Source: an uncultured Eubacteriales bacterium (GTDB lineage: Bacteria; Bacillota; Clostridia; Christensenellales; Aristaeellaceae). From it: a stretch of DNA of 62,438 nucleotides. The stretch is taken from contig CADCHI010000007.1 in the NCBI GenBank assembly GCA_902801165.1, positions 81,302 through 143,739 of the forward strand. The letters run 5' to 3'. Under the pieces are notes generated by a model, which saw nothing but the letters and a program-made list of their open reading frames with translations, was not told the DNA's origin and made no database searches. Both the position numbers and the translations under genes were made by a program. Within the stretch, counting starts at the first letter, position 1. Every line of letters begins with the position of its first letter. Shown piece by piece: positions 49,577 to 59,028 of the stretch.

Positions 49577-49948
49577 TCATCGGAATACAGAAATAACAAT
49601 ACCGAGAGCTATGAAGAAGCATCCAGATACTACTATTCCCCATAATGGGTTGTCTTCATGTTCAAGTGTTGATATATAGTCGTAGTAATTCATGAAACCC
49701 GTACCACTTCTGTCGAGGGCATGCTTAATCGTATAGATAAAATAGTATATCCAATCGAAGAAGCCTGTCCTGGAAACAAGTCGAAAAAACGTATAGAGCA
49801 AAAGCAGCATGCCGACGACGATAAAGCCATCGGAGCATAATGTTTGCGTCGGATGCTTTAATCCTCTTCTTATAAGAATAAAAGCAAGGAAAAGTATACT
49901 TCCAACTGCCAAGGATGAAATAATACTCTTCTTTATTCTTTTAAGCAT
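49577..49948 (-). CDS. Small membrane protein, DUF3899-like
   Basis: 123 aa with three to four hydrophobic helices (SIISSLAVGSILFLAFILI, GFIVVGMLLLLYTFFRLV, WGIVVSGCFFIALGIVISVF). The segment SDGFIVVGMLLL..SRTGFFDWIYY fits DUF3899, a family of unknown function common in Firmicutes. AT-rich codons. A ribosome-binding site is weak (GGGGTG). First gene inside the repeat-bounded region. Confidence 0.65.
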   Translation of the reverse strand: MLKRIKKSIISSLAVGSILFLAFILIRRGLKHPTQTLCSDGFIVVGMLLLLYTFFRLVSRTGFFDWIYYFIYTIKHALDRSGTGFMNYYDYISTLEHEDNPLWGIVVSGCFFIALGIVISVFR

Positions 49949-50025
49949 GCAGCACCCCTTATCTTGCGATCCTCAACTACACAATCGCATCTGAATATAG
50001 AGAAAAATCACATACCATTATTGAA

Positions 50026-50579
50026 TCAAATTCCCTGCAGTTCAGCTGTCCTGCAACATGCCACAAAATGGCCTGGATAGCACTCCTTCAACTCTTGGGG
50101 TTGTTTGCAAGCTTCACAGGCATACTGGCAACGGCTGGCAAAGCGGCAACCCGGCTTGGGATCGATAGGTGAAGTGAGTTCCCCTTTTACAACAATCCGT
50201 TTTGTCGGATGATGTATGTCGATCGAAGGAATCGCTGAGAGCAACACTTGTGTATAAGGATGGACAGGATTGGCAAACAACTCATTGGTCGGGCATGTTT
50301 CCACCATCTGACCAAGATACATTACAGCAATATCACTGGATATGTGTTCTACTACAGACAAATCATGTGTCACAAACAGATAGGTCAGCTTGTATTCTTC
50401 CTGCAAGTCCATCAACAGATTCAATACCTGGGCTTGAATGGATACATCAAGTGCGGAGACCGGTTCATCGCATACAATGAACTTGGGCCGTAGCGCAATT
50501 GCCCGGCCTATGCCCACCCGTTGCCGACGACCTCCATCCAGTTCATGTGGATATGCATTGCGCAGTCGGGTTTCTATAC
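50026..50579 (-). pseudogene. Oligopeptide ABC transporter ATPase (OppF/DppF), 5'-truncated
   Basis: Only the C-terminal half of a peptide-transporter ATPase remains. The frame can be read from the ABC signature (YPHELDGGRRQRVGIGRAI) through Walker B FIVCDEPVSALDVS, the H-loop FVTHDLSVV and the OppF-type tail GCRFASRCQYACEAC. Walker A and Q-loop are absent. Its 5' end abuts the truncated 3' end of an acyl-CoA dehydrogenase at about 50580, so a deletion or recombination joined two unrelated genes. The ORF from GTG 50517 could still make an inactive fragment. Confidence 0.8.
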
Positions 50580-51629
50580 CTACCCATACCCGCCATATAT
50601 CTGTAGTGCCGTGTTGACAACCTCTCGCCCATATGTAGTCGCAATCAGCTTCGCCATAGCGGCTTCTTTGGAATGCTTTTTACCTTGTGCTGCTAGACTT
50701 GCGGCTCGATAGATCATCAATCGAGCGGCGTCGAGCTTCGTCGCCATGTCTGCTAAATACCACTTAATACCCTGATTAGCATTGATCGGTTTGCCAAATT
50801 GGATGCGTTCGCCGGAGTATTTCAGTGCATGCTCAAACGCTGCTGTGGCTACACCCAGTGCCTGAGCGCCGGTGCCAATACGCGCTCCATCCAATGTAGC
50901 GAGTGCATAATGCAACATGTTGCCAATTCCCATTTTCCCACCGAGGATATTGTCTTCGTGAACATGGACATCCTGAAAAATAACCTCAGTAGTGGGCAGC
51001 GCGCAGATTCCCATTTTATTCTCCGCGCGTCCGATGGTGATCCCTTCACTGTTCGTATCCACGATAAAACCCGTATAGCCGCGCTCTCCTGAAAGCGCAT
51101 CAGCCTGGGCAACTACCAGTAGATAATCAGAAATATCACCTGCTGTGACGAATTGCTTTGTACCATTGATCACATATATGTCGTTTTCTTTTCTGGATGT
51201 CGTTCGCACTCCTGAAGCATCCGATCCCGCTCCCGGTTCTGTCAGGCAGAACCCGCCTATTTTATCCGCTGAAAGTATCTCCGGTATGTACTTCTGCTTT
51301 TGTTCCTCTGTCCCAAACATTTCGATGAATGTTGGGAAGCCATGTCCCAGCAACGCATATGCCGCTCCATGGGTCAAACTCGCCTTTGAGAGTTCCTCGA
51401 TCACAATCATCTCCATGATAGGATCCTTGCCTACACCCCCGTAGGCTTCGCTGTGGTTGACGCGAAGTAGACCGAGCTCGGCTATTCTATGCCATGTCTC
51501 CATTGGAAAGTTGTGCGTACGATCGATTTCAGCAGCTTCCACTTCACAGACTCTCTCAGCAAAATCAGCAGCCATTTTTTTCACCATCTGTTGCTGCCTG
51601 GTCAACTCAAAATCCATGTTGTTCACCAT
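50580..51629 (-). pseudogene. Acyl-CoA dehydrogenase, 3'-truncated
   Basis: 349 residues of an FAD-linked acyl-CoA dehydrogenase (normally about 380). N-terminal helical domain FELTRQQQMVKKMAADFAER, FAD/substrate motifs GGFCLTEPGAGSDASGV and YVINGTKQFVTAG, and C-terminal IQFGKPINANQGIKWYLADM are present. The frame stops at ALQIYGGYG, just before the region (normally ..YEGTSEIQ) that holds the catalytic glutamate in most family members, so it is probably inactive. No ETF genes are nearby. Less GC-rich than the core genes. Confidence 0.8.
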
Positions 51630-51810
51630 ACTTTCATAACTGTGTCGGTCAGCTCCTTGTATACAGTCATCAACTGGCTAGATTATAAGTGTGCGCAGTG
51701 TGTCATTTCAACCTATTTTTCACATAATCTTTTCTTTTTTTACGTGTAGTTATTTCTGACTCGTCGAATATTGACTTTCAGCTCTGTTTAGCATTAAAAA
51801 CATGCACACA

Positions 51811-51846
51811 AAAACCACCCATCTGCAAACAGGTGTGTGGTTTTGT
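51811..51846 (-). terminator. Intrinsic terminator of the sigma-54-type regulator
   Basis: On the minus strand AAAACCACACACCTG pairs with CAGATGGGTGGTTTT (two GU or mismatched pairs), followed by T-rich sequence. It lies 40 bp after the regulator stop. The remainder of 51640-51884 shows no gene and no -24/-12 promoter that I can see. Confidence 0.65.
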
Positions 51847-51884
51847 AGAGTGACTATATGTATTCTTACTCTTTCTCTGGCCAG

Positions 51885-53849
51885 CTAAGCTTCAGGGCTT
51901 TTATCGTCCATACTCTGCAAAGCGTATTTTTCCAAGTACCGATAAAGAGAACGACGCGAAATCCCCAGTTTTTGTGCCGCCAATGATTTGTTGTTGCGAC
52001 ATGACAGAAGCGTTCTCTGCAGTTCGACTTTTGTTATTTTTGCCCTTTTGAACGTCTTATAAATCGCTATATCGTCCAGAAGCTTGGGATCATTCACATA
52101 TTGATATATGTCTTCGCTCTCAATATATTGTCCCTCGGTCAACATGGTAAGCGACTCAATTGTATTTTGCAATTCCCGCACATTTCCCGTCCAAGGGAAA
52201 CTCTGCAATAAGCGTTTTGCTTCCGGAGAAAGATGCTTGGTTTCTATGTTTGACTTTTTACACAGTCGTCGAATGAAGTAATCCGCCAACACCGATATGT
52301 CCTGCCTACGGGCACGGAGGGGTGGCAGAAAAAGTGCTGATTCATTGAGCTGGTAGTATAACTCACGGCTAAAACGATTCTCCTTCACTGCGGTATTTAG
52401 CTCCGGGCTGGCCGATGAAATGATGCGTACATCCACGGGTATTTCCAGATTACCTCCCTCACGTACTATGGAGCCGCGCTCAATGGCATTCAGCAGAGAC
52501 ATCTGAAACTCCAGGGGTAATGTTTCTATTTCACCTATGAACAGAGTCCCATTGTTGGCCAGTTCAAAGAAGCCAATGTTCAAAATATCATGACGAACCT
52601 TATCTTCAAAGCCAAACAGCTGACGAACTAATTGATCCCTTGGAAGAGATGCGCAGTTAACCGCAACAAACGGACCATCTCTTCGAGGGCTGGCATTGTG
52701 CATTGCCTGAGCAAAAACAGATCTTCCCGATCCAAACTCGCCAATGATGAGTATGTTTTTATCACCTTCGGCATACTGTTTGGCTTGCCGCACAGAGACC
52801 TGAAAGCTACTGGTGCTGCCAATCAAATTTCTGAATGTAAACAGTGCATTGTTGCCCACTGCCTTTGCTATACGAGCCGCCAAGTATTTCATAGAAGACA
52901 CATAAACCTGCATGCCTCGAATATTGAGCAGTGGTTGATAATAGGGATCTGTAGTAATACGGAAGCTTTCAGTTCTTCCTTTTACCGTCAGATCAATCAG
53001 TTGATTGTTCACACGCTTTCGCGTATCCATGATGTTCCAGAATTGCTTGTTTGCCGGTAATGGATCAATGAGCTCAGTCAGGGATTTGAAGTATATATCG
53101 CAGGCAGGTGTTCCCAGAATTCGAAACAGATTGCGATCACAGTACATAACATACTTTTTGCCTGTTTTGGTGTTCTCGTCCACTTTAAGGATACCGCGCT
53201 CATCGTTCTCCAAGGATTGTTCAATTGTGTCTGCCATGAAAAAATGCAGGTTTATATCATATGCCATGGAATTGGCGAGGAGTAGATAGCATTGCTTTGC
53301 CTTTTCTGCCGGAACAATTATCGCAATACCGCCGAGTACATGTGGCGCACTTCCATCCTGTGGTTCTAAACGACATGGGGAAAAATACACCGCCTTGTTC
53401 AAAAGAGGACGTGCAAAACTCTCTGCCCCACAAGTTACCATGGGAGTATCATTCTTCAAACCGAGATTAACGGCGTTGGGCCCAATATGATCGATTCTCC
53501 AGTCAGAAAGCCTACAGATACCTTCATCTTCCAGTTTGGACAGCACGTCGGTTTCTCCATAGCATTTTAATATAATACCATTCTGGTTGAACAGTGCTAC
53601 CGCGATGCCTTCTTCGCTGCTCTGGTTCATCACCAGACCAACACAGCGGTTCATGTAAGCATACAAGCGCAGCGAATCCTGTTTAAGCTTCGAGAATGTA
53701 CTTTCCCAATAGCCAGGAAGACGATCTATATCATAGGATGTCCTCAATGCACATGCATCTTTCCATGCTTCCACCAGAGAGGGGGAAAACGTGTCTGGAC
53801 AAATACCTGTTTTGTGGATCTGCTGCCATGTAGAGAATCTGTTTGTCAT
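51885..53849 (-). CDS. Sigma-54-type activator, AcoR-like, with degenerate AAA motifs
   Basis: 654 aa. N-terminal GAF-like sensor (about 60-210) and a PAS-like segment (about 235-330) precede a central AAA-like domain and a Fis-type C-terminal HTH (ATKVELQRTLL.., SLAAQKLGISRRSLYRYL). The AAA domain shows NVRELQNTIESL and LRARRQDISVLADYF, but Walker A is GEFGSGRS (Lys to Arg, about residue 370), Walker B is TLFIGEIE (Asp to Gly, about 435) and the GAFTGA loop after LFGFE is replaced by DKVRHDIL. It therefore probably cannot remodel sigma-54 polymerase and may act as a plain DNA-binding regulator. Confidence 0.85.
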   Translation of the reverse strand: MTNRFSTWQQIHKTGICPDTFSPSLVEAWKDACALRTSYDIDRLPGYWESTFSKLKQDSLRLYAYMNRCVGLVMNQSSEEGIAVALFNQNGIILKCYGETDVLSKLEDEGICRLSDWRIDHIGPNAVNLGLKNDTPMVTCGAESFARPLLNKAVYFSPCRLEPQDGSAPHVLGGIAIIVPAEKAKQCYLLLANSMAYDINLHFFMADTIEQSLENDERGILKVDENTKTGKKYVMYCDRNLFRILGTPACDIYFKSLTELIDPLPANKQFWNIMDTRKRVNNQLIDLTVKGRTESFRITTDPYYQPLLNIRGMQVYVSSMKYLAARIAKAVGNNALFTFRNLIGSTSSFQVSVRQAKQYAEGDKNILIIGEFGSGRSVFAQAMHNASPRRDGPFVAVNCASLPRDQLVRQLFGFEDKVRHDILNIGFFELANNGTLFIGEIETLPLEFQMSLLNAIERGSIVREGGNLEIPVDVRIISSASPELNTAVKENRFSRELYYQLNESALFLPPLRARRQDISVLADYFIRRLCKKSNIETKHLSPEAKRLLQSFPWTGNVRELQNTIESLTMLTEGQYIESEDIYQYVNDPKLLDDIAIYKTFKRAKITKVELQRTLLSCRNNKSLAAQKLGISRRSLYRYLEKYALQSMDDKSPEA

Positions 53850-53897
53850 ATTCCTATGCCTTCTTCCCTATCATTTCCAGAAACTGTATCCAAGATT

Positions 53898-55937
53898 TCA
53901 TTCCACACCCAGTGCCTTAAACACCGCGTCTTCCGCGCTGCTATATGGTATCAGCTGAAATGCACCCATAAGATCAGCCGGTACAGTGGCAAAGTCAATC
54001 ATTGAGACCGATGGAATCAGAACCTTCTTTGCGCCGCTGTCCAGGCAGCATTGCAGCGTATTGGCCAACTCGTCCACCTTCATGATCGTGCCGCTGATGC
54101 TGATCTCACCGAGCACCGCCAGGCTCCCCAGCGTGGGCCGTCCCAAGGCTATGGAGCACAGAGCGATCAGACTGGGCAGGGCCAGTTTGCCGGTCATACC
54201 GATGCCCTGCAAATCCTGATAGTTGATGATGTAATCCTTCGTCGTGGTGCTGATGCTGCCGCTGATGCGGTTGCCGTTGGCCTTCAGGAAGTTGAAGGCC
54301 GTGCTGCTGCTCTCGCGGGCGTCGCGGTCGGAGCCGATGCCCGTGCGGTCGAACTTGCCGTTGCCAGGCAACATCTGGCTCTCCAAGCGGAACACGCCGA
54401 TCATGCCGGACTTGCCACGACTGACGGTGTACACCTGCCCGGGATTGCAAATGCCCTCCGGGATCAGCTTGCCGCCGCCCTGCTCGGGCACGGTGACGTA
54501 GCGCTCCTCAAAGGTCTCATTGTCGATATAGCTGAAGTTCACGTCGTAGAACTCCATGCCGCCCAGCTTCTTCAGCTGCTCCTTCACGCGGCGGCGCATC
54601 TCCAGCGCGATCTTTAGGACTTCCTCAAGCTCTTCCTTGCTGAATTCCCCATCAGGATAGATCAGCTTGAGCAGCCCATCCATCGTCCGCCTGACGGCGA
54701 TCACATCGCGCTGGTTCAGGTTCTTGCCCAGACGGAACCAACGATCCAGTGCGTCGCTGTACTGCTCCTTGCGCAGTTCACGGACGAACTCAGCCAGATA
54801 GTCGGTGATAAAGCCATAGTCATCGGTGAAATGCTCCGGACGGAACTTGGGCACCTCCCAGCCGGGCAGGTAGCAGTGGATGCGGTCCAGGAAGGCCGTG
54901 TCCGTGCCCATCTCCGGCGGAAAGGGGTCGAACAGGCTGCTGGTTTTCAGCAGCACATCCACGCTCTGGTTGATGTTGCCCACGAATACCATGGAGGCAG
55001 ACGCAGCCTTCTCCTCCTTGCCGCGCGCGAAGGAGCCAGAGGCCATGTAGTCCTTCATGATCTGCACGCCGTCCTTGTCCTTGAACCGGATGCCGGCCAC
55101 CTCGTCAAAGGCCACGCAATCCCACAGCCCCACCAGGCCCACGGTCTTGCGACCCATGTTGTAGAACAGGTTGGCCACGGTTGTCTGGCCGCCGGAGACG
55201 AGGATGCTGTTGGGGGAGATTTCCTTGTAAAGATGGCTCTTGCCGGTGCTCCTCGGGCCGAGCTCGCATAGGTTGTAGTTGTTCTCCACCAGCGGGATCA
55301 TGCGGATGAGCAGCAGCCACTTTTCCCGAAGTGTCAGCCGATCCGGCTCCATGCCGATGGAGCGCAGCAGGACATCCATCCACTCCTCTTTGCTGAACGC
55401 CTTGCGGCCTTCCTTGACCTCGTGGAGATCTACACGGGGCATCTGAATGGGCGTCAGCTTCCGGATGCGGATGGGATAGCCGTTCTTCTTTTCCTCTTCG
55501 ATGTACTCATAATCCAGTTGGATGATACACCATATGCCACCGCAGAGGAGCCGGTCATACATTTCGGGATAAGCATCCTCGATCGGAACCTTGGGCAGCC
55601 CGAGGTTGGAAAAAGACGCGAAGTAGCAGTTCTTCTGGATGTCGAGCGACACCGTAACCATGTCGATGACGGTGTAGCTGCCGATCCGGCGCAGCTGCGA
55701 CAGTATCTTCTGCGCTTCATCCGGGCGCACATAGTTCTCTGCCAGGATGCGCTTGACGTTCTGAACACCCGCCTCGATGACCTCTTCATCATCGGATGAG
55801 CAATACTGCCCCAGCAGGAACTCCAATACATAGACCGGCACGTTCGCGCCTTCCTTGATGGTCTTCGTCAAGTCCTTGCGGACGATGCGGCCGTCGAAAT
55901 ACTGGCGAAGTCTCTGGTTGATGCTCGGCGTATCCAT
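53898..55937 (-). CDS. brxL: BREX system Lon-like AAA+ protein BrxL
   Basis: 679 aa. BrxL is the last gene of type 1 BREX phage-defence operons. Here: N-terminal MDTPSINQRLRQYFDGRIVRKDLTK, AAA+ Walker A LGPRSTGKSHLYK (about 230), CVAFDEVAGIRFKDK as Walker B, VFVGNINQSVD as sensor, and a C-terminal Lon-like fold ending GEISISGTIMKVDELANTL..GAKKVLIPSVS. The Lon catalytic Ser and Lys are not at their expected places, so proteolysis is doubtful. ATG 55937 after AGGAAAGGA. The partner pglZ upstream is truncated and brxA, brxB, brxC and pglX are missing, so the full system is not encoded here. Confidence 0.9.
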   Translation of the reverse strand: MDTPSINQRLRQYFDGRIVRKDLTKTIKEGANVPVYVLEFLLGQYCSSDDEEVIEAGVQNVKRILAENYVRPDEAQKILSQLRRIGSYTVIDMVTVSLDIQKNCYFASFSNLGLPKVPIEDAYPEMYDRLLCGGIWCIIQLDYEYIEEEKKNGYPIRIRKLTPIQMPRVDLHEVKEGRKAFSKEEWMDVLLRSIGMEPDRLTLREKWLLLIRMIPLVENNYNLCELGPRSTGKSHLYKEISPNSILVSGGQTTVANLFYNMGRKTVGLVGLWDCVAFDEVAGIRFKDKDGVQIMKDYMASGSFARGKEEKAASASMVFVGNINQSVDVLLKTSSLFDPFPPEMGTDTAFLDRIHCYLPGWEVPKFRPEHFTDDYGFITDYLAEFVRELRKEQYSDALDRWFRLGKNLNQRDVIAVRRTMDGLLKLIYPDGEFSKEELEEVLKIALEMRRRVKEQLKKLGGMEFYDVNFSYIDNETFEERYVTVPEQGGGKLIPEGICNPGQVYTVSRGKSGMIGVFRLESQMLPGNGKFDRTGIGSDRDARESSSTAFNFLKANGNRISGSISTTTKDYIINYQDLQGIGMTGKLALPSLIALCSIALGRPTLGSLAVLGEISISGTIMKVDELANTLQCCLDSGAKKVLIPSVSMIDFATVPADLMGAFQLIPYSSAEDAVFKALGVE

Positions 55938-55961
55938 TCCGGTGCTTCCTTTCCTCATTCC

Positions 55962-56972
55962 TTAAAACCCAAAGTCGCCCGCAAACGCTATATCCATTTG
56001 CACTTCATGCCGGAATACTTCCATTTCGGTCTTATCGTCGATGGCGACGAGGTAATACCTGCGAGTATTGTCATAGCGCTGATTCTTGAAGGAGAACCTC
56101 AACCGGAATACGCGCCGGGAGGTATCCTTCTCCTTGCTGTCTGCGACATGCTGGTTTTCGCTGGAAATCTTCTCACCGCTGTCCGTGACGAAATAGACGC
56201 GGTACTTCGCTTCCTTCACCACGTCGCTGACGGGCTCTGTCTGCACGAAATCCAGCGTTGCGATCAGGTTGGTGATCTTGTTCAGCAGGCTCACCAGGGC
56301 GATCTTTGCCGGTTCCGTCTCCTTGTGTGCCTTCTCGGTCTTGACCTTCAGCAGCGGAATGATCATCTCCTGCGGCGAGCACCCTCCGTGAGCATAGTTC
56401 TGCCCGGAACCAGGCGCTTTGAACAGGTCGCTGCCCAATGGGAAATTGACCACCCGGGAATCCTGACCGCTCGTAATGGCACTCAGCGGAACGCTGCCGA
56501 TGCCGCCGTCCGTCTCAGGCGTTGCCGCGATGGCATAGCGCTGGCTGGCCTTGGAGATGCCGCCGATCTTGTCGCCGTCCGTCAGCTTCTCGCGCTTGTA
56601 GATGAAGCCGTGGTCGGAGGTCACGATGAACCTACTGGTATTGGCGCTGGTGGTCAGTCTGCGGATCAGCCAGGCGATCTCGTCCACCGCTTCTTCGCAA
56701 GCGTTAAACACCTCATTCTGGGTGTTGAACTTGTCGCCGCGTGCGTCGATCTGGTTGTGATAGACGTAGACGACCTCCTGCCGCGCGAACACGCCGCGAA
56801 GCTGCTCGACGCTCATGCCTCGGATCTCATCAAACTGCACGGCACGGCTCAAAGGTCGCGCCTTCTGGAGCGCCACTTCGCGCTGCGGCAGGTCGATAGT
56901 GGGAAGCTCGTCCACCGTCGCGTGGTCTGCGTCCACAACCGTGTAATTGCGGTGCGGCAGCAGCGCCGCCAT
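55962..56972 (-). pseudogene. pglZ: BREX phosphatase pglZ, C-terminal fragment
   Basis: About 336 C-terminal residues of a type-A PglZ (full proteins are over 800 aa). It begins at MAALLPHRNYTVVDAD, which in intact PglZ follows an IPSYTQLG-like stretch, and keeps VVYVYHNQIDARGD, the phosphatase-superfamily FIVTSDHGFIYKR, and GGCSPQEMIIPLLKV. The N-terminal half, with the other metal ligands, is gone. The break point near 56970 is shared with a truncated integrase reading in another frame on the same strand. BrxL follows 25 bp downstream in the usual BREX order. Confidence 0.82.
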
Positions 56973-57939
56973 AGGTATGCCTTAGATCATACATCTGCAC
57001 ATGTGGAAGATGCTTCCAGTTTTCTGGGAGTCTATCAGTGCGTCTGCCGGCACCTTGTGGAGCATGACCATTATGAACGTCTTCAAGCATATTCCAAAAC
57101 GTCTTCCAGTTTGCTCTACATGCGGCCTGTGAGACAGGATCACCTCGTGCAGATAGGCAGACCAGCCCCTGGTCTGGAATGGCACTCAGGACTGCTCTCA
57201 GTGGCTCAGTTACTGGTATCTCGCGCTGCCCAGCCTCAGACTTTACTTGACCTGGAACGACTACTAACTGACCGTACTCGAAATGAGATCCATCGGAGAT
57301 CGATATGAATTCATCCGTAATGTTCTCACGCTTCAAAGCGAACACCTCACTAGGCCTTAGCCCAGCATACAGCATAAACATAGCCCAGATGCCTGCCGGA
57401 TGTATTTGCCAATTCCTAGTTATCAAATCAACTAAATACGACTCTAAAACATCGTGAGAACCTGTCTTGACATACTCCCAATTAACCCCATCACACGGAT
57501 TTTTCAGTATATAGTCATTCTCAATAGCCGCCTTAAACATGCTAGTGAGATCACGGCGCACCTTATCAACGTGAGACTTGGTGAAAGTGGACTGCGTTTT
57601 TGCATATTCTTGTACGTCAGCTTGCTTGATATCTATCAGCCTGCGGTTTTCTCCAAGATAATCGATTAACCGATTAATGTTCGAGCCTTTATTCAGCTTA
57701 TTTCGATAGCCGCCAGTTGCGTACGTTTTGACCCATGTACTCCCCCACTTCCCAATCGTCATAATCTCAGCATCTTTGGCAAGCTGTTGTTCTTGCAAGA
57801 AAGCATCTCTCTTTCTCTTGGCTTCTTTCTGTGTATCGCCATAGAAATACTTTCTAATGCGCTTTCCGTTCTCGTCATACCCTATCGTGACATTCACCAT
57901 ATACCGCTCATCAGAGCGTTTTTGCTTCTTAGTCGGCAT
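56830..57939 (-). pseudogene. Tyrosine recombinase/integrase, 3'-truncated and fused to pglZ sequence
   Basis: Phage-type integrase with N-terminal arm-binding domain (KIRKYFYGDTQKEAKRKRDAFL), SAM-like core-binding domain (about 60-150) and the start of the catalytic domain: catalytic Arg in YAGLRPSEVFAL, Lys in VKSEAGQREIPV, and QMYDLRHT. Right after LRHTYGG the frame enters pglZ DNA out of frame (AAAAPQLHGCGRRPRD..), so the distal His/Trp and the nucleophile Tyr are lost. The protein cannot recombine DNA. The frame as open ends at 56830; real integrase ends about 56970. Downstream of an XRE repressor, as in integrative elements. Confidence 0.82.
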
Positions 57940-58011
57940 TAGATCACCACCACTTCTTCATGTGATCAAGCGTCGAAATCTCAAATATCTCCTCAACAGC
58001 ATCTTGACAGC

Positions 58012-58425
58012 TTATTCAAACGCATCCCAATCTACTCTCACATATGGTTCAGGGCTGTCAAACTTACTCCAAGTCGGCTCAACATCCAGTAATTTGCAGA
58101 CAGCTTTTTTCATCTCATCATCTGCTTTATGGAAATTATTCAGCAGTCTCATATCGAATGGCGTAAGTTGAGAGGTAAACATATAATGACTGTTCACATC
58201 GGGATCGTCATACAAACCCAGCAACCATTCTGGAGTAGTCCTCAGCCCCGTGGCAAGAGTTTGTAGTTGTGCCAACGGTATGTTCTTGATCTTGCCAGAT
58301 TCATATCTTTGCAGTGTTGATTTGCTCAGTCCTGTTCTTTCTGCCAACGCTTGGTAGCTCATTCCGAGTTCGTTTCTTCTACTTTTCATCCTCTCTATAA
58401 TCGAAACCTCTTGTTTGTCAATCAC
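58012..58425 (-). CDS. XRE family repressor (phage CI-like)
   Basis: 137 aa from the GTG at 58425 (VIDKQEVSIIERM), which has GAGGAGG 8 nt upstream; the frame is open to 58497. HTH: RRNELGMSYQALAERTGLSKSTLQRYESGKI. The C-terminal part (LTPFDMRLLNNFHKADDEMKKAVCKLL) is typical of phage and ICE repressors in Firmicutes. It lies between the integrase remnant and a divergent Cro-like gene, the standard immunity switch. Confidence 0.85.
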   Translation of the reverse strand: MIDKQEVSIIERMKSRRNELGMSYQALAERTGLSKSTLQRYESGKIKNIPLAQLQTLATGLRTTPEWLLGLYDDPDVNSHYMFTSQLTPFDMRLLNNFHKADDEMKKAVCKLLDVEPTWSKFDSPEPYVRVDWDAFE

Positions 58426-58444
58426 TACTACCACCTCCTCATAT

Positions 58445-58557
58445 ATAATACCATATTTAGGCCAATGACGCAACGAAAAAGTGCAAGAAAGTTGCAAAAA
58501 TGGGTTGACAGCTTCGACAGCTTATGGTATATTATGTGCGTCCCATATATGCAACGA
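58445..58557. promoter_or_regulatory. Divergent promoters and candidate operators of the switch
   Basis: Leftward: TTGCGT, 17 bp, TATTAT (plus-strand 58445-58450 and 58468-58473) for the repressor. Rightward: TTGACA (58505-58510), 17 bp, TATATT (58528-58533) for the Cro-like gene. The rightward -35 overlaps a direct repeat GACAGCTTC GACAGCTTA. TCCCATATATGCAACGA (58541-58557) recurs with one change at 58784-58800, each copy about 20 bp before a start codon. Confidence 0.65.
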
Positions 58558-58576
58558 TTCAAAGTGAGGTGAGAAT

Positions 58577-58858
58577 TTGAGAATCGCAAAGCTAAAGGCG
58601 AGGATGGTGGAACGAGGCTTCAACAACATCACCCTCGCAAAAACCATCAACATCAGCGTTAATGCCCTCTCTCGCAAGATAAATGGTGTCAGCCAATTCA
58701 AGGCGAGAGAGATCGAGGCAATTTCTTGCTGCCTCTCCCTCGACTCGCCAAACGAGATAGTTGAGATTTTTTTGCCCGTCGCATCCCATATGTGCAACGA
58801 CAACAGGAAGGAGGAAGAACATTGGGCACCTCAGACTGGCACGACAAGCTCTACCTGA
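58577..58858 (+). CDS. Cro-like small HTH protein
   Basis: 93 aa, start TTG at 58577 with GAGGTGAG in front. Single HTH: MVERGFNNITLAKTINISVNALSRKINGV, then REIEAISCCLSLDSPNEIVEIF. Divergent from the CI-like repressor, so likely its opposing regulator. The 3' end overlaps the start of the excisionase-like gene by 37 bp; a candidate operator repeat lies inside its last codons. Confidence 0.75.
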   Translation: MRIAKLKARMVERGFNNITLAKTINISVNALSRKINGVSQFKAREIEAISCCLSLDSPNEIVEIFLPVASHMCNDNRKEEEHWAPQTGTTSST

Positions 58859-59028
58859 CCCCCACCGACATCGGGAACATACTGAGAGTAGGCATGAACA
58901 CGAGATACCAAATCATCAGGCAGATGCCCCACATCAAGATCGGGAACACGTACAGGATCTCCACCATAGCCTTCCAGCATTGGCTGAAGGAAAACAAAAG
59001 GAAGAATGCTCGGCAAGCATACCCGTAG
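58822..59028 (+). CDS. Excisionase-like HTH protein
   Basis: 68 aa from the TTG at 58822, which follows AAGGAGGAAG at good spacing. Winged-helix/MerR-like pattern LYLTPTDIGNILRVGMNTRYQIIRQMPHIKIGNTYRI..FQHWLKENK, as in excisionases and helix-turn-helix DUF3853-type proteins of integrative elements. With the integrase remnant and the repressor it makes a mobile-element control module. Confidence 0.75.
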   Translation: MGTSDWHDKLYLTPTDIGNILRVGMNTRYQIIRQMPHIKIGNTYRISTIAFQHWLKENKRKNARQAYP

